A stretch of 41,071 bases of DNA from Actinomycetes bacterium (GCA_021814565.1 JAKAIC010000007.1:1-41071); one strand, 5' to 3'; counted from the first letter of the stretch, positions 1 through 9,761 are shown. The notes: a model not told the origin generated them from the sequence alone. A program made the numbers and translations.

Positions 1-1185
1 GGTGGTGCTGCTGCCGGTACGCACGCGGGCGGTGACGGTGGTGGCGACGTCGGAGTAGAGCAGAGCCGTGGCTTCCGAGACGGTGGGATCCACGGTGACG
101 GAGGCAGCCCGGTAGATAGGACTCAACATGGCCTCGGAGGCCAGGTCAGGGCCACCCTTGATGGCGATGTCGCTGGTGATGCCCGACAGGATCTCGGCAT
201 CCGCTTGCACCAGCACCATCACATCCCCGACCAATGCCGCATCGGGAAGCGGGATGCGCAGGAGCTTGTCCGCGTCGAGTGTGAGGTTCTCGGCGCCAGC
301 CAGCGGGTACACCCCATCGCTGGTGACGAGCGACACTCGTGCCGCCGTCGGCGACCCCGGTGACAGCAGGCCCAGCACAGCGTTGGTGGTGCCATTGGGG
401 ATCACGCCCACCAGGTCCGAGGCCAGCGGCGAACTGACGGGCGAGATGACGTCAATGCCCAACGATGACAAGGCCCGCTGTCCGCGGCTGAGGATGGCGG
501 AAGTCACCTGGCCGCCATTCGCCGTCACATGCACCGCGAACATGGCACGGTCGGGCTCCAGCTGGGCGAGGGAGATCTGCTTCACCGAGCGGGGCGGGAT
601 CTCGATGCCATGCAGCGATCGGGCGCTGGACTTGCCGCTTTCCGACCACACCTCGAGGTCGACGTCGGCGGTGGTGTCGTCGACATTGGCGATGCTCAGC
701 ACATCGGTGCGCCCCACGGTGCTGGCGCCGCCCACCAGCCATTGCGAACTGGTCGGAGGCTGGCAACTGTAGGTCGCGTAACCCCTGGTGGTGCTGGAGC
801 TCCCGGCGATGCTGGCGTCGGCCATGAGTTGCGAGGCGGCAGAGCCACTGGCGCTGAAGACGGCCGCGGCCGAGTGCCTGACGGCAGTGCTCGTAACTCC
901 ATGGGCGGTGATGTTGAGGTTGACGGGCTGGCGCGCCTGCAGTTGCAGCGAGGCGGAATGCGCCCCCGCCAGTAACGCCCCCTTGACGGCGATGCTCAGG
1001 CCCGGTGAGTCCGCGGGCAGGGTGGGGCACACCAGGCTCAGTGAGGAGATCGGCACCACCACGGTGCTGGCAGCCGGTGGGGTTCTGGGCATCGCCAGTT
1101 GGCCCCCCACCGTGAGCACCGCCATGGCGCCGATGAGGATGATGGAGCGGGAGACTGGACGCCGCCACCAGCTGGAGAAGGTCAT
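1..1185 (-). CDS. DUF5719 family envelope protein (3' end outside window)
   Basis: The frame is open for 395 codons from an ATG at 1185 to the window edge, so the C-terminus is missing. An N-terminal hydrophobic segment (about residues 12-32, RSIILIGAMAVLTVGG) suggests a signal anchor. The rest is beta-rich repeats of the type LSIANVDDTTADVDLEVW and VLGLLSPGSPTAARVSLV, matching the extracytoplasmic DUF5719 family, which in Actinobacteria lies beside a large GT2 membrane protein as here. The ATG overlaps the stop of the upstream GT2 gene (ATGA), so the two are probably translationally coupled. The biochemical role is unknown; a part in envelope polysaccharide assembly is inferred from the neighbour only. 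Confidence 0.8.
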   Translation of the reverse strand, partial: MTFSSWWRRPVSRSIILIGAMAVLTVGGQLAMPRTPPAASTVVVPISSLSLVCPTLPADSPGLSIAVKGALLAGAHSASLQLQARQPVNLNITAHGVTSTAVRHSAAAVFSASGSAASQLMADASIAGSSSTTRGYATYSCQPPTSSQWLVGGASTVGRTDVLSIANVDDTTADVDLEVWSESGKSSARSLHGIEIPPRSVKQISLAQLEPDRAMFAVHVTANGGQVTSAILSRGQRALSSLGIDVISPVSSPLASDLVGVIPNGTTNAVLGLLSPGSPTAARVSLVTSDGVYPLAGAENLTLDADKLLRIPLPDAALVGDVMVLVQADAEILSGITSDIAIKGGPDLASEAMLSPIYRAASVTVDPTVSEATALLYSDVATTVTARVRTGSSTT

Positions 1186-4100
1186 GGCGCCATCACCTCC
1201 GCATCGGCATCGGTGAAGGGACGGTAGCTGGGGAGTGCCAACAGCAGGAGTCCGATGAGGGCCAGCAGGGCGAAGGTGAGCGCACCCAGCCGCTGCCCAT
1301 GCTGGTACTCCACGGTGAGCTGGCCATGGGCACCGCTGGGGATCTTCCAGGCCTGCCGCCAGGACGTGGAATACGAGGCTGCAGGTGCGAGGGGCTTGCC
1401 GTCCAGGCTGGCCAACCAGGCGCCCGCAGGCTCAGCAATGCTCACGATGCGATTGGAGCCCGCTGCATCGAGTTGCGTGCTGCCGGAGAGCGTCTGGCCG
1501 ACGGTGTAGTCCAACGGATCCACCACCGGCTGCGCCGATTCGAACCAGGTGAGGGCGAAACGCTGATTGGGTGCCTGCACCTCCCAGGTCGATGTGGATC
1601 CGCGCGTCCCGCCCGCCAGTCGCCGCAATCCCACCGCGCCATCGAGCGCCTGGATCATCGCCGGGTCACCATCTCCCACCGTGACGTACATGATGCCCAT
1701 GGCGGCGAGCCGTTGCGCGTCCGTGCGGTCACGGCCCGAAAGCATCGAGCCGACAATGGTCTTGAGGTCGCTGTTCGCGACATTGCGCGCCACATCCGCA
1801 TCGCCGATGGTGGCGTCGTGGCCGTCGTAGACCGAGAACCGCACGATGCCCGCACTGTCACGGTGCAGCGAGAGCACACGGATCGACATCGGCATCGAGG
1901 TCTTGGCCAGGACGAAGGCCGGGATGGCCGAGACCTCCGTGCGCCGTACAGGCGAATCCCCGTTGCGCCACAACCAGGATCCCGCGCTCAGGACCGGAGC
2001 CAGCAGCACCCCGAAGGTGAGTGCGATAGTGACCACCTGACGCCAGCTGAAGGTGGCACGCGACAGCGATTCGGCCAGACCGTCCGTGACGGAGGCGATC
2101 ACCAGGAGCAGTGCCAGACCCAGCGCGATGGTGAAAGGGCCGGCCCAGCGCTGCAGCGTGGACCCCGTACTGGGATCATCGACCTTCCACCAAGCGGTGA
2201 GCACGGTGAGGAGTACGTAGGAGCCGAACATGGTGACCGCGACGGTCCAGCCCAGCACAATGCGTCGGGTACGCCGCTTCTGCACCAGCGCACCCATGGC
2301 AGCGAGCAACAGTCCCGCTGTGCTGTACAGCCACGGTGAGGCTGCGCCACCCGGCTGCAGCAACAGGACGTGGAAGAAGGTCTGGTCGGCAGCGTTCGGT
2401 ACATCCGCCCCGGTACCCCTCAGCAAAGAGGACGGTTGTGCGATCCACTCCAGGGACAGCGGGAAGAGCACCAGCCAGGCCGACACCGCCATGAAGGCCA
2501 GACGCACACGCTGGATACGCAGTCGACGCCAGAAGAGGCCGGAGATGGACGCCCAGACGACGAAGAAGACCCAGGCCACAGGGACCCAGGCGGCAGTGAA
2601 GGCCACCGCCAGTGCCATGGCGGCGGCCCGCTGCCACGACTCGTCGCAACGCCAAGCCAGGCGCAGCAGCATGGGCAGCGCGATGGCGAGCACGATGGAA
2701 CCGAGGCGACCCGAGGACACCGCGATGAGCAGCCCCGGCAGCAGCGCATAGGTCGCCGCGAAGAAGGCGCGGGGCTCTGCCTGCGGCATCAGCGGACGTG
2801 CCGCCAGATGTGCGGAGAGGCCGGCAAGCGGAACACCGAGCACCAGCAGGGCACCGACGGCCGCACTGACATTGCCGCCGAAGAGCCAGGACCACATGGC
2901 GAGCAGCGGCATCCAGGCCGGGGTCGGTGCGTTCGAGCCCAGGCCGACCCGGTGCCAGTCACTGAAATAGGCCCGGAAGAGGTCGCCCGCACCGCCGTCC
3001 GCGGGCAGCAGACTCCCGCCCTGGAGGACGCCACTCCCCCAGGTGTTGCGGGTGCCCAGCACGCCGATGATGAGCAGGCCCACGAAGAGCAGGGTCCCGG
3101 GCCGCCGCCACACATGGCGCAGGAAGGACTGTCGCCTACTGCGCGTGAGCACAATGGGCTCCTCTGACTGTGCCTCAGCCGCATCCTCGGCATCGTCAAC
3201 GACCTCGACCACATCGAACACATCGCTGCCTGCCCAGACCTCCAGCAGATCATCGAGCTTCTCCACCGCCACCGTGGCCACCAGATCCACGCCGTGCCAC
3301 ATCTGCTCGGCGATGCTGGGACGCAGACGGCGCGGCGCGCGCACCGGAATGACACCACGGGATTCGATCTCCCGAAGCAGGAGCATGGGATTGGTGACGA
3401 AGGCGAACAATGCGCGCAGCTCGTCGCCGGAATCGCGCGGGTCTTTGCCCACGAAGTAGACCAGGGCACGCAACAAGCTGGCGAGCACCAGCCGGAGGAG
3501 GGTGAAGGGCCGGGCCAGAGCGGGCGCGTGGATGTAGGCCGTGGCCAGCGAGACCTCCCGCCCGATGCGATGGGCGCTGCCACGACGCACATCCTGCGAG
3601 CGCACGTCGTGCGTGGCTGCCTCGCGATGGGCCATCTCCGCCTGCGGCACCACGCGTACGCGATACCCGTGCTCCCAGGCCCGCCAGCAGAAGTCGATGT
3701 CATCGCGGTAGAAGGCGAATATGGCACGCATGCCCTGCAGTGTCTGCCAGACGTCTCGGCGGATGAGCATGCCCGCCGAACTGACCGCGAGCACCTCCTC
3801 GGTCTCTACATACTGGCCCTGATCGCGCTCGCCGTGTTCCACCCGTGGGTCACGATGCCCGCTGCCGGTCAGGGTGATGCCGACGTCCTGCAGTTTCGAG
3901 GAGTCGTTCCAGCCCACACTCTTGCAGCCCAGGATGCCGGCATCCGGATGCAATTCGCTGGCGCGCAGGAGCGCGGCTAGGGCTTCCGGCGCAGGCGCCG
4001 AATCGTCGTGGATAACCCAGATCCAGGCATCGTCGTAGGTCTCGATTCCGTCCTGCGAGGCTTCGGCGCCTCCCACTGCAACGTCGGGCAGGGTGGAGAT

Positions 4101-4397
4101 GACGCGGGCCAGGCTGCTGCCGAAGGCCTGATCGCGCGGTGCGGTCATGACGGTGCGCAGCATGGCGCCGGCATTGGCCAGGATCTCCAGGGTGCCGTCG
4201 ACGCTGCCCGTGTCGATGACATTCACGGAATCGGGTTGCACCGTCGAGCTGCGCAGTGCGGCCAGGGTACGAGGCAGCCAGCGCACGCCATCATGGGTCA
4301 CGAGCGCGACGTCGACGCGATGGCGGCGGGCGATTTCCGAGGGCAATTCCATGCCCTCGGCGAAGAAGTCGTCGACGAAGGCAGGGAAATCAGTCAT
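1182..4397 (-). CDS. Large GT2-family membrane glycosyltransferase (1071 aa)
   Basis: Residues about 28-290 form a GT-A glycosyltransferase 2 domain: VALVTHDGVRWLPRTL at the nucleotide-binding start, an acidic HDD motif at 130-132 for metal/UDP binding, and FYRDDIDFCWRAWEHG near 229. A linker to about 430 is followed by roughly ten hydrophobic segments (about 436-800), a soluble extracytoplasmic part (about 830-1035) and a final membrane helix. This is the large actinobacterial architecture usually paired with DUF5719 and whiB. It probably transfers sugars to a lipid-linked or wall glycan at the membrane; donor and acceptor are unknown. No Shine-Dalgarno sequence precedes the ATG; a TAGGCT hexamer lies 9 nt upstream, so the leader may be very short. 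Confidence 0.85.
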   Translation of the reverse strand: MTDFPAFVDDFFAEGMELPSEIARRHRVDVALVTHDGVRWLPRTLAALRSSTVQPDSVNVIDTGSVDGTLEILANAGAMLRTVMTAPRDQAFGSSLARVISTLPDVAVGGAEASQDGIETYDDAWIWVIHDDSAPAPEALAALLRASELHPDAGILGCKSVGWNDSSKLQDVGITLTGSGHRDPRVEHGERDQGQYVETEEVLAVSSAGMLIRRDVWQTLQGMRAIFAFYRDDIDFCWRAWEHGYRVRVVPQAEMAHREAATHDVRSQDVRRGSAHRIGREVSLATAYIHAPALARPFTLLRLVLASLLRALVYFVGKDPRDSGDELRALFAFVTNPMLLLREIESRGVIPVRAPRRLRPSIAEQMWHGVDLVATVAVEKLDDLLEVWAGSDVFDVVEVVDDAEDAAEAQSEEPIVLTRSRRQSFLRHVWRRPGTLLFVGLLIIGVLGTRNTWGSGVLQGGSLLPADGGAGDLFRAYFSDWHRVGLGSNAPTPAWMPLLAMWSWLFGGNVSAAVGALLVLGVPLAGLSAHLAARPLMPQAEPRAFFAATYALLPGLLIAVSSGRLGSIVLAIALPMLLRLAWRCDESWQRAAAMALAVAFTAAWVPVAWVFFVVWASISGLFWRRLRIQRVRLAFMAVSAWLVLFPLSLEWIAQPSSLLRGTGADVPNAADQTFFHVLLLQPGGAASPWLYSTAGLLLAAMGALVQKRRTRRIVLGWTVAVTMFGSYVLLTVLTAWWKVDDPSTGSTLQRWAGPFTIALGLALLLVIASVTDGLAESLSRATFSWRQVVTIALTFGVLLAPVLSAGSWLWRNGDSPVRRTEVSAIPAFVLAKTSMPMSIRVLSLHRDSAGIVRFSVYDGHDATIGDADVARNVANSDLKTIVGSMLSGRDRTDAQRLAAMGIMYVTVGDGDPAMIQALDGAVGLRRLAGGTRGSTSTWEVQAPNQRFALTWFESAQPVVDPLDYTVGQTLSGSTQLDAAGSNRIVSIAEPAGAWLASLDGKPLAPAASYSTSWRQAWKIPSGAHGQLTVEYQHGQRLGALTFALLALIGLLLLALPSYRPFTDADAEVMAP

Positions 4398-4499
4398 GGC
4401 GTGGAAAGCCTAGGCGGTGCACGGCGTCAGGCGTCATCGACGTTGTTCGGATCCGGTTTGCCCGATTCACCGTCGCCGGACACCGACGACGGCCGAACT

Positions 4500-4745
4500 T
4501 CAGCTGGCGAGCTTGCGCAGACGGCGGCGTTCGCGCTCGGACAGACCGCCCCAGATGCCGAACCGCTCATCATTGGCGAGTGCGTACTCGAGGCACTCGA
4601 CACGGACATCGCAGGAGAGGCAAACTTTCTTGGCCTCGCGCGTGGAGCCACCCTTCTCGGGGAAGAACGACTCCGGATCGGTCTGAGCGCAGAGCGAACG
4701 CTCCTGCCACTGCAGCAGCGGATCGGTGACGACCACGTCCCCCAT
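4500..4745 (-). CDS. whiB: WhiB-family iron-sulfur transcription factor (WhiB/WhiB2 type)
   Basis: This 81-aa Wbl protein has the four cluster-binding cysteines C19, C42, C45 and C51 and the GIWGG turn at 63-67, followed by a basic tail (RERRRLRKLAS). Such proteins bind a [4Fe-4S] cluster and act with the primary sigma factor; the WhiB/WhiB2/WhmD branch controls septation and differentiation. The branch is assigned from the neighbourhood (NDP-sugar pyrophosphorylase, LCP protein, envelope glycosyltransferase), which resembles the mycobacterial whiB2 and streptomycete whiB loci. Translation starts at an ATG behind a strong AGGAGG. Unlike many genes here it has a leader of about 40 nt and its own promoter. 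Confidence 0.93.
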   Translation of the reverse strand: MGDVVVTDPLLQWQERSLCAQTDPESFFPEKGGSTREAKKVCLSCDVRVECLEYALANDERFGIWGGLSERERRRLRKLAS

Positions 4746-4790
4746 ACATCCTCCTGAAGCACCTGGTGCGGCGGCGCGCCGTTGCTGCGA

Positions 4791-4820
4791 ATTACACGCT
4801 TGTTATTGCCCGTTAGTCAA
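4791..4820 (-). promoter_or_regulatory. Sigma70-type promoter of whiB
   Basis: On the minus strand a TTGACT -35 element (4820-4815) and a TGTAAT -10 element (4796-4791) are 18 nt apart, placing the start of transcription about 40 nt before the whiB ATG. This is the best two-box promoter I found in the window and fits the separate SD-bearing leader of whiB. Prediction only. Confidence 0.6.
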
Positions 4821-4901
4821 GCCCTGATGCGAAGAATCCATCGGAACAAAGGACGATTGGCCCTATTCCCCGTGGGGTCTTGGTGCTGCCCCCACAACAC
4901 G

Positions 4902-5984
4902 TCAGGTGCGATCGGTGCTGAACCGTACCGCGGTATCCCCGATGACCGCGTCCGGGAAGATGCGCACACCCGGCGCGAACTCGTTGTTGGCGCCAATATG
5001 GGCACGATTGGCGACGACCCCCTCGACGCAGGAGGTGCCAGGACCGATGAAGGCATCGCGACCGATGATGGAGTCGATGACGATGGCGCCTTCGGCGATA
5101 TGCGCGCCCTCCATCACCACACTGCCCCGCACCAGGGCGTCCTCATCGACAAAGGCGCCATCGCCCAGGCAACTGCCGCCATCAACCCTCGCGCTGGGAT
5201 CCACCGATGCGCTGCCGAGGATGAGCGACTGCCCCACGGCCGTCACCGCCGGCGAGGGTGCGATGCCGGTGACGAGGTCCCGCGAACCGCGAGCGAAGGC
5301 CAGAGGATTGCCCAGATCCAGCCAGTACGCGTCTTCCACCCAACCCAGCACCGGCGCCTGACGGGCCAGCAGTGCGGGGAAAGTCTCGCGCTCGACGGAC
5401 ACCGGCCGGCCAGTGGGGATGGCGTCGATGACGTGCCGGGAGAACACATAACAGCCGGCGTTGATCTGATGGGTGACGATCTCCTCCGGCGTCTGGGGCT
5501 TCTCAAGGAAGGCCGTGACGCGGTTCTCGGCATCCGTGGGCACCAGGCCGAAGGGGCGGGGGTCGTCGACGTTGATGAGGTGGAGCGTGACATCAGCCTG
5601 CTGCTGCCGGTGGTGAGCCACCTGCCCTGCCATGTCGTGGCCACTCAGCACATCACCGTTGAGGATCAGCACGGGATCGTGGGGGCCGGATTGCAGGGCA
5701 TCCAGCACATTGCGGATGGCCCCACCTGTACCCAGCGGCACCCTCTCGGTCACGCACACCAACTCCACACCGAATCGGGAACCATCGCCGAAGTACTCCT
5801 CGAACACCTCCGCCCGATAGGAGGTGCCCAGGATGACGCGCGTCACGCCTGCTTCACGCAGCCTTGCGATCTGGTGTTCGGTGCACGGCTTGCCGGCAAC
5901 GGGCAGCATGGGCTTCGGGGTCTCGATTGTGAGAGGACGCAAACGCGTTCCCTGGCCACCGACGAGGAGGATCGCTTCAAGCAC
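4902..5984 (-). CDS. Sugar-phosphate nucleotidylyltransferase (GDP-mannose pyrophosphorylase-like)
   Basis: The 360-aa protein has the nucleotidyltransferase signature GGQGTRLRPLT (about 9-19) with KPMLPV, LGTGGAIRN and LNGDVL, then left-handed beta-helix hexapeptide repeats from about 245 (for example GAHIAEGAIVIDSIIGRDAF). It condenses a sugar-1-phosphate with an NTP. The whiB-linked actinobacterial homologue (mycobacterial Rv3264c, annotated ManB or ManC) makes GDP-mannose, so that is the favoured product, but a glucose-1-phosphate enzyme cannot be excluded by eye. The start is a GTG with no SD sequence; CACCAT ends 6 nt before it, pointing to a leaderless transcript. Confidence 0.85.
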   Translation of the reverse strand: MLEAILLVGGQGTRLRPLTIETPKPMLPVAGKPCTEHQIARLREAGVTRVILGTSYRAEVFEEYFGDGSRFGVELVCVTERVPLGTGGAIRNVLDALQSGPHDPVLILNGDVLSGHDMAGQVAHHRQQQADVTLHLINVDDPRPFGLVPTDAENRVTAFLEKPQTPEEIVTHQINAGCYVFSRHVIDAIPTGRPVSVERETFPALLARQAPVLGWVEDAYWLDLGNPLAFARGSRDLVTGIAPSPAVTAVGQSLILGSASVDPSARVDGGSCLGDGAFVDEDALVRGSVVMEGAHIAEGAIVIDSIIGRDAFIGPGTSCVEGVVANRAHIGANNEFAPGVRIFPDAVIGDTAVRFSTDRT

Positions 5985-5990
5985 GGGCCA

Positions 5991-5996
5991 ATGGTG
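5991..5996 (-). promoter_or_regulatory. Leaderless -10 element (CACCAT) of the pyrophosphorylase gene
   Basis: CACCAT on the minus strand ends exactly 6 nt before the GTG at 5984, so transcription should begin at or next to the start codon. No SD sequence is present. Confidence 0.5.
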
Positions 5997-6059
5997 GCAC
6001 AGCCGTCGCGGTCCACTGCGCTCCGGCGCCGTCCGCCCGCGGACCGCACCCTGCGCGGG

Positions 6060-9000
6060 TCAACGGTTGCGGAGCGGCGCGATGCTCGACGCATCCACGC
6101 CGACGCGGAAGACCAGTGTCAGGGCGGGGAGGCGTGGAATCAGGGCCATAAGTTCATCGGGCAACAGGCCGCCGGCACTGTCGATGGTGGTTGCCGTGGT
6201 GGACTCGGCTGAGGGCGGCGGATCGATGAAGAAACAGGGAAGCCCACTCCCCGCCGCAATCAGCAGGGACGCGGTCGGTGCCTGCGGACTGGCGACCACC
6301 ACAGCCGCAGTCGAGGAGTCGAAGACCTGCGAACTCGCCACAATCGAGGCCAGAGTGAGGTCGCTCGTGGTGAGGCGCGTGACGTCGCTGGCGAGACCGG
6401 CCACCAGAGCATCGGGCAGCACGTCGGCAGAGCCCACCACCGTGGCTGAGGTCGGCGCTCGCGCAGCTAGGTAGGACGACAAGTCGCTCGACATGGCAGC
6501 CCCGTCAAGCATGAGCAAGGGCGCGTGCGCGCGTGCCGCCAGCGAGACGGCCAAGGGCTGCGATCGGGCATCCTGCTGCGATACCAGCACCACCGAGCTG
6601 CCGGCGCCGGGCGGCAGCGCGTCGGCAAGCCGCACCGACAGGGCAGAGGCCGTCGGCGCATCGATACTGACACTGGCGATCCTCAGTGCGACCAGTGCCG
6701 CCACCAACGAGGGTGGGATGCGCCCGATCAGCACGACCTGTGTGGCGTCGCGGCGCCGAAGCTCGTTCCTGATGGCAGCATCGAGTGTGGCCCCGGTGTT
6801 GATGAACAGTCCCGCGCCGCGGGCACCGGCATAGGCCGAGGCCAGCGCCAGCACGGGGTTGGACGCCGCCGCGCTGGCCGAGTCACTCTGCGCCGCCTGC
6901 AGTAGCACCACGGTGGACGAGATGGCCCCGGGCAGCCGGGCACCGACACTGGTGGTGCCTGCCGACATCTGCATGGCGGATGCCGCCGCGCTTGAGGTGG
7001 GGACCTCGGTGTCCACGCGCCAGATCCACACCGATGGGATGCCCCGTGCCAGCACCTCGGCATCGGAGAGCCCGGAGTTGAGCCGCGACTTCAACGTCTC
7101 CGCCCCCAATGTGAAGCGTTGGCCGGAGGAGGAGATGGCCGTCGCAACGTCCACCGCACCCGACGCATAGCGATTCGACAGGTCAAGATAGGCAACGTCG
7201 GGAGCCCCGAAGGCGGCAGCCAGCTGCGCCTGGCTGAAGGAGCGTGGCACCCACCGTGACACACTGGATGCTGCGTAGGTGAGCGACCACGGGTCATCGA
7301 CACTGCGCGTGTATGACAGTGGCGCACCACCCCAGACATCCTCATTGTTCTGCGTCTTGCCGCCGTCCGCCGCCGAGTAGTAGGCGGAGACCACCTGCCC
7401 ACCGACGGTGAGCGCCAGGCCCTCGCCGTCGGAAACGGCCGTGCCGTCCACGGCTGCCTTCCAGCGCGCGCCGGCCCCTCCGGACTCAGCGAGCTTGGAG
7501 TAACCGGTGAAGTTCTGGTCACGCGGATCGTCATAGACATTGCAGCCGCAGGCGCTGCGGATGCCCGCCCGCACTCGCTTGTAGGCATAGGAGCGCGCGG
7601 TGATGATCTGGGCCTGTATGGCCGCAGCCGGCCAGGAGGAACTGACCTCCGAGATGCCGTAGAGGTATTCGTCGTGCAGCCGCAGGATGTTGTTCACCTG
7701 CAGGCCCAGGTTCAGGGCACCGGAGAGCTTGGCGACCGTGACCGTCACGTAGCCGTATCGGTATCGACCGCCCCTGGCGATGGACACCCCCGGCCCCGCC
7801 ACACGCAAGAGGGCAGGACCGCCGGTGGCCGTGCCCGAATCGCGGTTGCCGGGCCAGCGGAAGGTCAGCGATGTGGTGGTGAAGGCCGGCACCGGCGTGG
7901 CACCGGAGACCGACACCGCGATCCTGCCCGCCAGGTAGCGCGTGGTGACCACATCGTTGATGGGGAGCAGATGCACCGTGCCATCCGCCGCCGTGAGTTC
8001 CAAGGTGGAAGCGGGGTCACCCAAGGATTCGAGCCGGAACGACTGCGAGGCCACGCGGGACGAGAGCGAGACATTCACGTCCATGGTGTCGACGATGGGC
8101 GCAACCACGCTGCCGGTGAAGTAGTGCTGCAGGATCTGCGTGGCGGTGTTGCCCTCCTTGGCCATTCCATACGCCCCCCACTGCGACATTCCCACACCAT
8201 GACCGAAGCCGCTTCCCGAGAAGGTGAACTGCGCGGGGACCACCACCGGTGCAGCCGGCTTCATGGGCAATGCGGGCAGCGCACCGATGGCACCCCGATC
8301 GCCGATGAGGCGTCCGACGGCGATGGCAGTTGCCCTCGATATTCGTGGTGAGATCACGATGCCGGTGATATCGGCACGCGCCGTCAGCCACAGCTGCTGT
8401 GCGGTCGGGAGCCCGCCCGGGGCAATCAGCAATTGCCGTTGCCCCCACTGGGCCTGTGCAATGAGCGCCAAGGGATCGGCGCTCTGTGCGCTGTCGAGCA
8501 CCAGTGCTGGCTTGCCCACGGGCAGGGCGCGCGCCAGCACGAAGGAGGTCGAAGCGAGGTCCTTGCCGATGATGCGCGTGACGCCAGGCAAGGCGGCCAG
8601 GGAGCGATCGGAAAGCTGGTTGCTGTCGCCGATAGCCACGCCACCCAGCAGCCGCAGGCTTCTTATGGCAGATGCGGTGGCCCTCGAAGGTGTGCGCCCG
8701 GCATCCAGCAGCGGGACTCCGAGAGCGTTGGCGTAGGCCGTGGCCACAGCGATCATCGCGGGATCCCCGGCGAGTGACACATAGGTGGCGGTGCTGGATT
8801 CCGCTGGCTTCAGGCGGGCCGCGATCAAGGCTGCCGTGGCCGCCCGGTCAGCGCCACCGATGCGCACCACGGTGATACGCCGTGCCCGCAGCACGCGATC
8901 GACGGTGCTGCTCACCGCAGCCGGAGAGCCGATGACAACCGCCTTCATGCGATGCCTGGCCAGTGCCGTCGCCAGCGAGGCGAGCGACGCCGTCCTGGTG

Positions 9001-9569
9001 AGCAACACCAGTGGCAACTTGAAGCGGTGTGCATAGCTGGAGGCGATGGCGGCGTTGCCAACGTCCGTGGCGCTGCCGATGACCGCACTGCCGGATCTCG
9101 ATGCTGCGAGATCCACGAGACCCTGATGGAAGACATCCAAGCGGCCGAAGCCGGACACCAGGGAGCAGATCCGCTCGCCAGCGGTGCCGGACACCGTGAA
9201 AGTCTGCTCCACCGGAGCGGCGATCGCTGCGCCGCCGCTGTCGAGCAGGGTCACGCGAACGCGGTACTCGCCCGCTGTCAGGGCCACGCTCTGCGTGTCG
9301 ACGCCGTCCCACTGCACGGAGAAAGGTGAAGACGACGCGTAGCCGTTCAGGGTGCGCAGCGCGTCGCCACCACAGACCGACACCACGTCGACGCGCCAGT
9401 AGGCGGGCTGATTGGTGGTGACGGTGATATTCAGTGGCTGGCCAGGGGTCACCACCTGACTTGAGAGGCTGACCCCGGTGATGGCCGCTGCGGAAGGCGC
9501 AGCCAGGGCCGAGGTGGGCAGACAGAGCACGGTCGCCAGGGCGACGGTCAGGAGGGCCCGGATGCGCAC
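6060..9569 (-). CDS. Secreted SpoIID/LytB-domain protein with flanking wall-binding-like regions (1169 aa)
   Basis: A Sec signal peptide (about 1-23, ending SALAA) is followed by a beta domain (30-130) and a region like degenerate cell-wall-binding repeat 2 (about 130-420; VVRIGGADRAATAALIA). The SpoIID/LytB module follows: GFGHGVGMSQWGAYG near 455, the segment SEVSSSWPAAAIQAQ near 640, whose Glu aligns with the glycan-cleaving Glu of SpoIID, and YYSAADGGKT near 731. A second wall-binding-like region fills about 870-1130. SpoIID enzymes are lytic transglycosylases acting on denuded peptidoglycan; this is likely a wall-remodelling protein outside any sporulation context. The start is GTG without SD; AACACT lies 7 nt upstream. 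Confidence 0.85.
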   Translation of the reverse strand: MRIRALLTVALATVLCLPTSALAAPSAAAITGVSLSSQVVTPGQPLNITVTTNQPAYWRVDVVSVCGGDALRTLNGYASSSPFSVQWDGVDTQSVALTAGEYRVRVTLLDSGGAAIAAPVEQTFTVSGTAGERICSLVSGFGRLDVFHQGLVDLAASRSGSAVIGSATDVGNAAIASSYAHRFKLPLVLLTRTASLASLATALARHRMKAVVIGSPAAVSSTVDRVLRARRITVVRIGGADRAATAALIAARLKPAESSTATYVSLAGDPAMIAVATAYANALGVPLLDAGRTPSRATASAIRSLRLLGGVAIGDSNQLSDRSLAALPGVTRIIGKDLASTSFVLARALPVGKPALVLDSAQSADPLALIAQAQWGQRQLLIAPGGLPTAQQLWLTARADITGIVISPRISRATAIAVGRLIGDRGAIGALPALPMKPAAPVVVPAQFTFSGSGFGHGVGMSQWGAYGMAKEGNTATQILQHYFTGSVVAPIVDTMDVNVSLSSRVASQSFRLESLGDPASTLELTAADGTVHLLPINDVVTTRYLAGRIAVSVSGATPVPAFTTTSLTFRWPGNRDSGTATGGPALLRVAGPGVSIARGGRYRYGYVTVTVAKLSGALNLGLQVNNILRLHDEYLYGISEVSSSWPAAAIQAQIITARSYAYKRVRAGIRSACGCNVYDDPRDQNFTGYSKLAESGGAGARWKAAVDGTAVSDGEGLALTVGGQVVSAYYSAADGGKTQNNEDVWGGAPLSYTRSVDDPWSLTYAASSVSRWVPRSFSQAQLAAAFGAPDVAYLDLSNRYASGAVDVATAISSSGQRFTLGAETLKSRLNSGLSDAEVLARGIPSVWIWRVDTEVPTSSAAASAMQMSAGTTSVGARLPGAISSTVVLLQAAQSDSASAAASNPVLALASAYAGARGAGLFINTGATLDAAIRNELRRRDATQVVLIGRIPPSLVAALVALRIASVSIDAPTASALSVRLADALPPGAGSSVVLVSQQDARSQPLAVSLAARAHAPLLMLDGAAMSSDLSSYLAARAPTSATVVGSADVLPDALVAGLASDVTRLTTSDLTLASIVASSQVFDSSTAAVVVASPQAPTASLLIAAGSGLPCFFIDPPPSAESTTATTIDSAGGLLPDELMALIPRLPALTLVFRVGVDASSIAPLRNR

Positions 9570-9576
9570 GGCGATC

Positions 9577-9582
9577 AGTGTT
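9577..9582 (-). promoter_or_regulatory. Possible -10 element (AACACT) of the SpoIID-like gene
   Basis: AACACT on the minus strand lies 7 nt before the GTG at 9569. It keeps the A and final T of the NANNNT pattern but is weaker than the other examples. The 9570-9773 spacer separates this gene from the divergent LCP gene; nothing else in it is recognisable. Confidence 0.3.
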
Positions 9583-9761
9583 CCATGCGCTTGTCGGCCG
9601 CCCGCGCAGACATGGCGTTCTCACAGCAAACACTTGGAAAGGCCTTGCACACATGCCGCAACCGCTGCTCCCGGGTGCCGGCCTTCGTAAGCAGTGTGTC
9701 AGCCTCGGAGCATTTGCGACCGTCCCGACGCTTCCCCGTCAAGCGATCGCCTTTGCACGAT

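Noticed and set aside
4833-4901. Terminator after the pyrophosphorylase gene (GTGGGG...CCCCAC)
   Set aside because: Only a 6-bp stem with a 12-nt loop and no T-tract; not better than chance.
4782-6212. 476-codon plus-strand frame opposite the pyrophosphorylase
   Set aside because: It mirrors a well-conserved gene on the minus strand, has no recognisable domain and reflects high GC. The same applies to other long antisense frames such as 18834-20480, 13768-15207 and 1299-2339.
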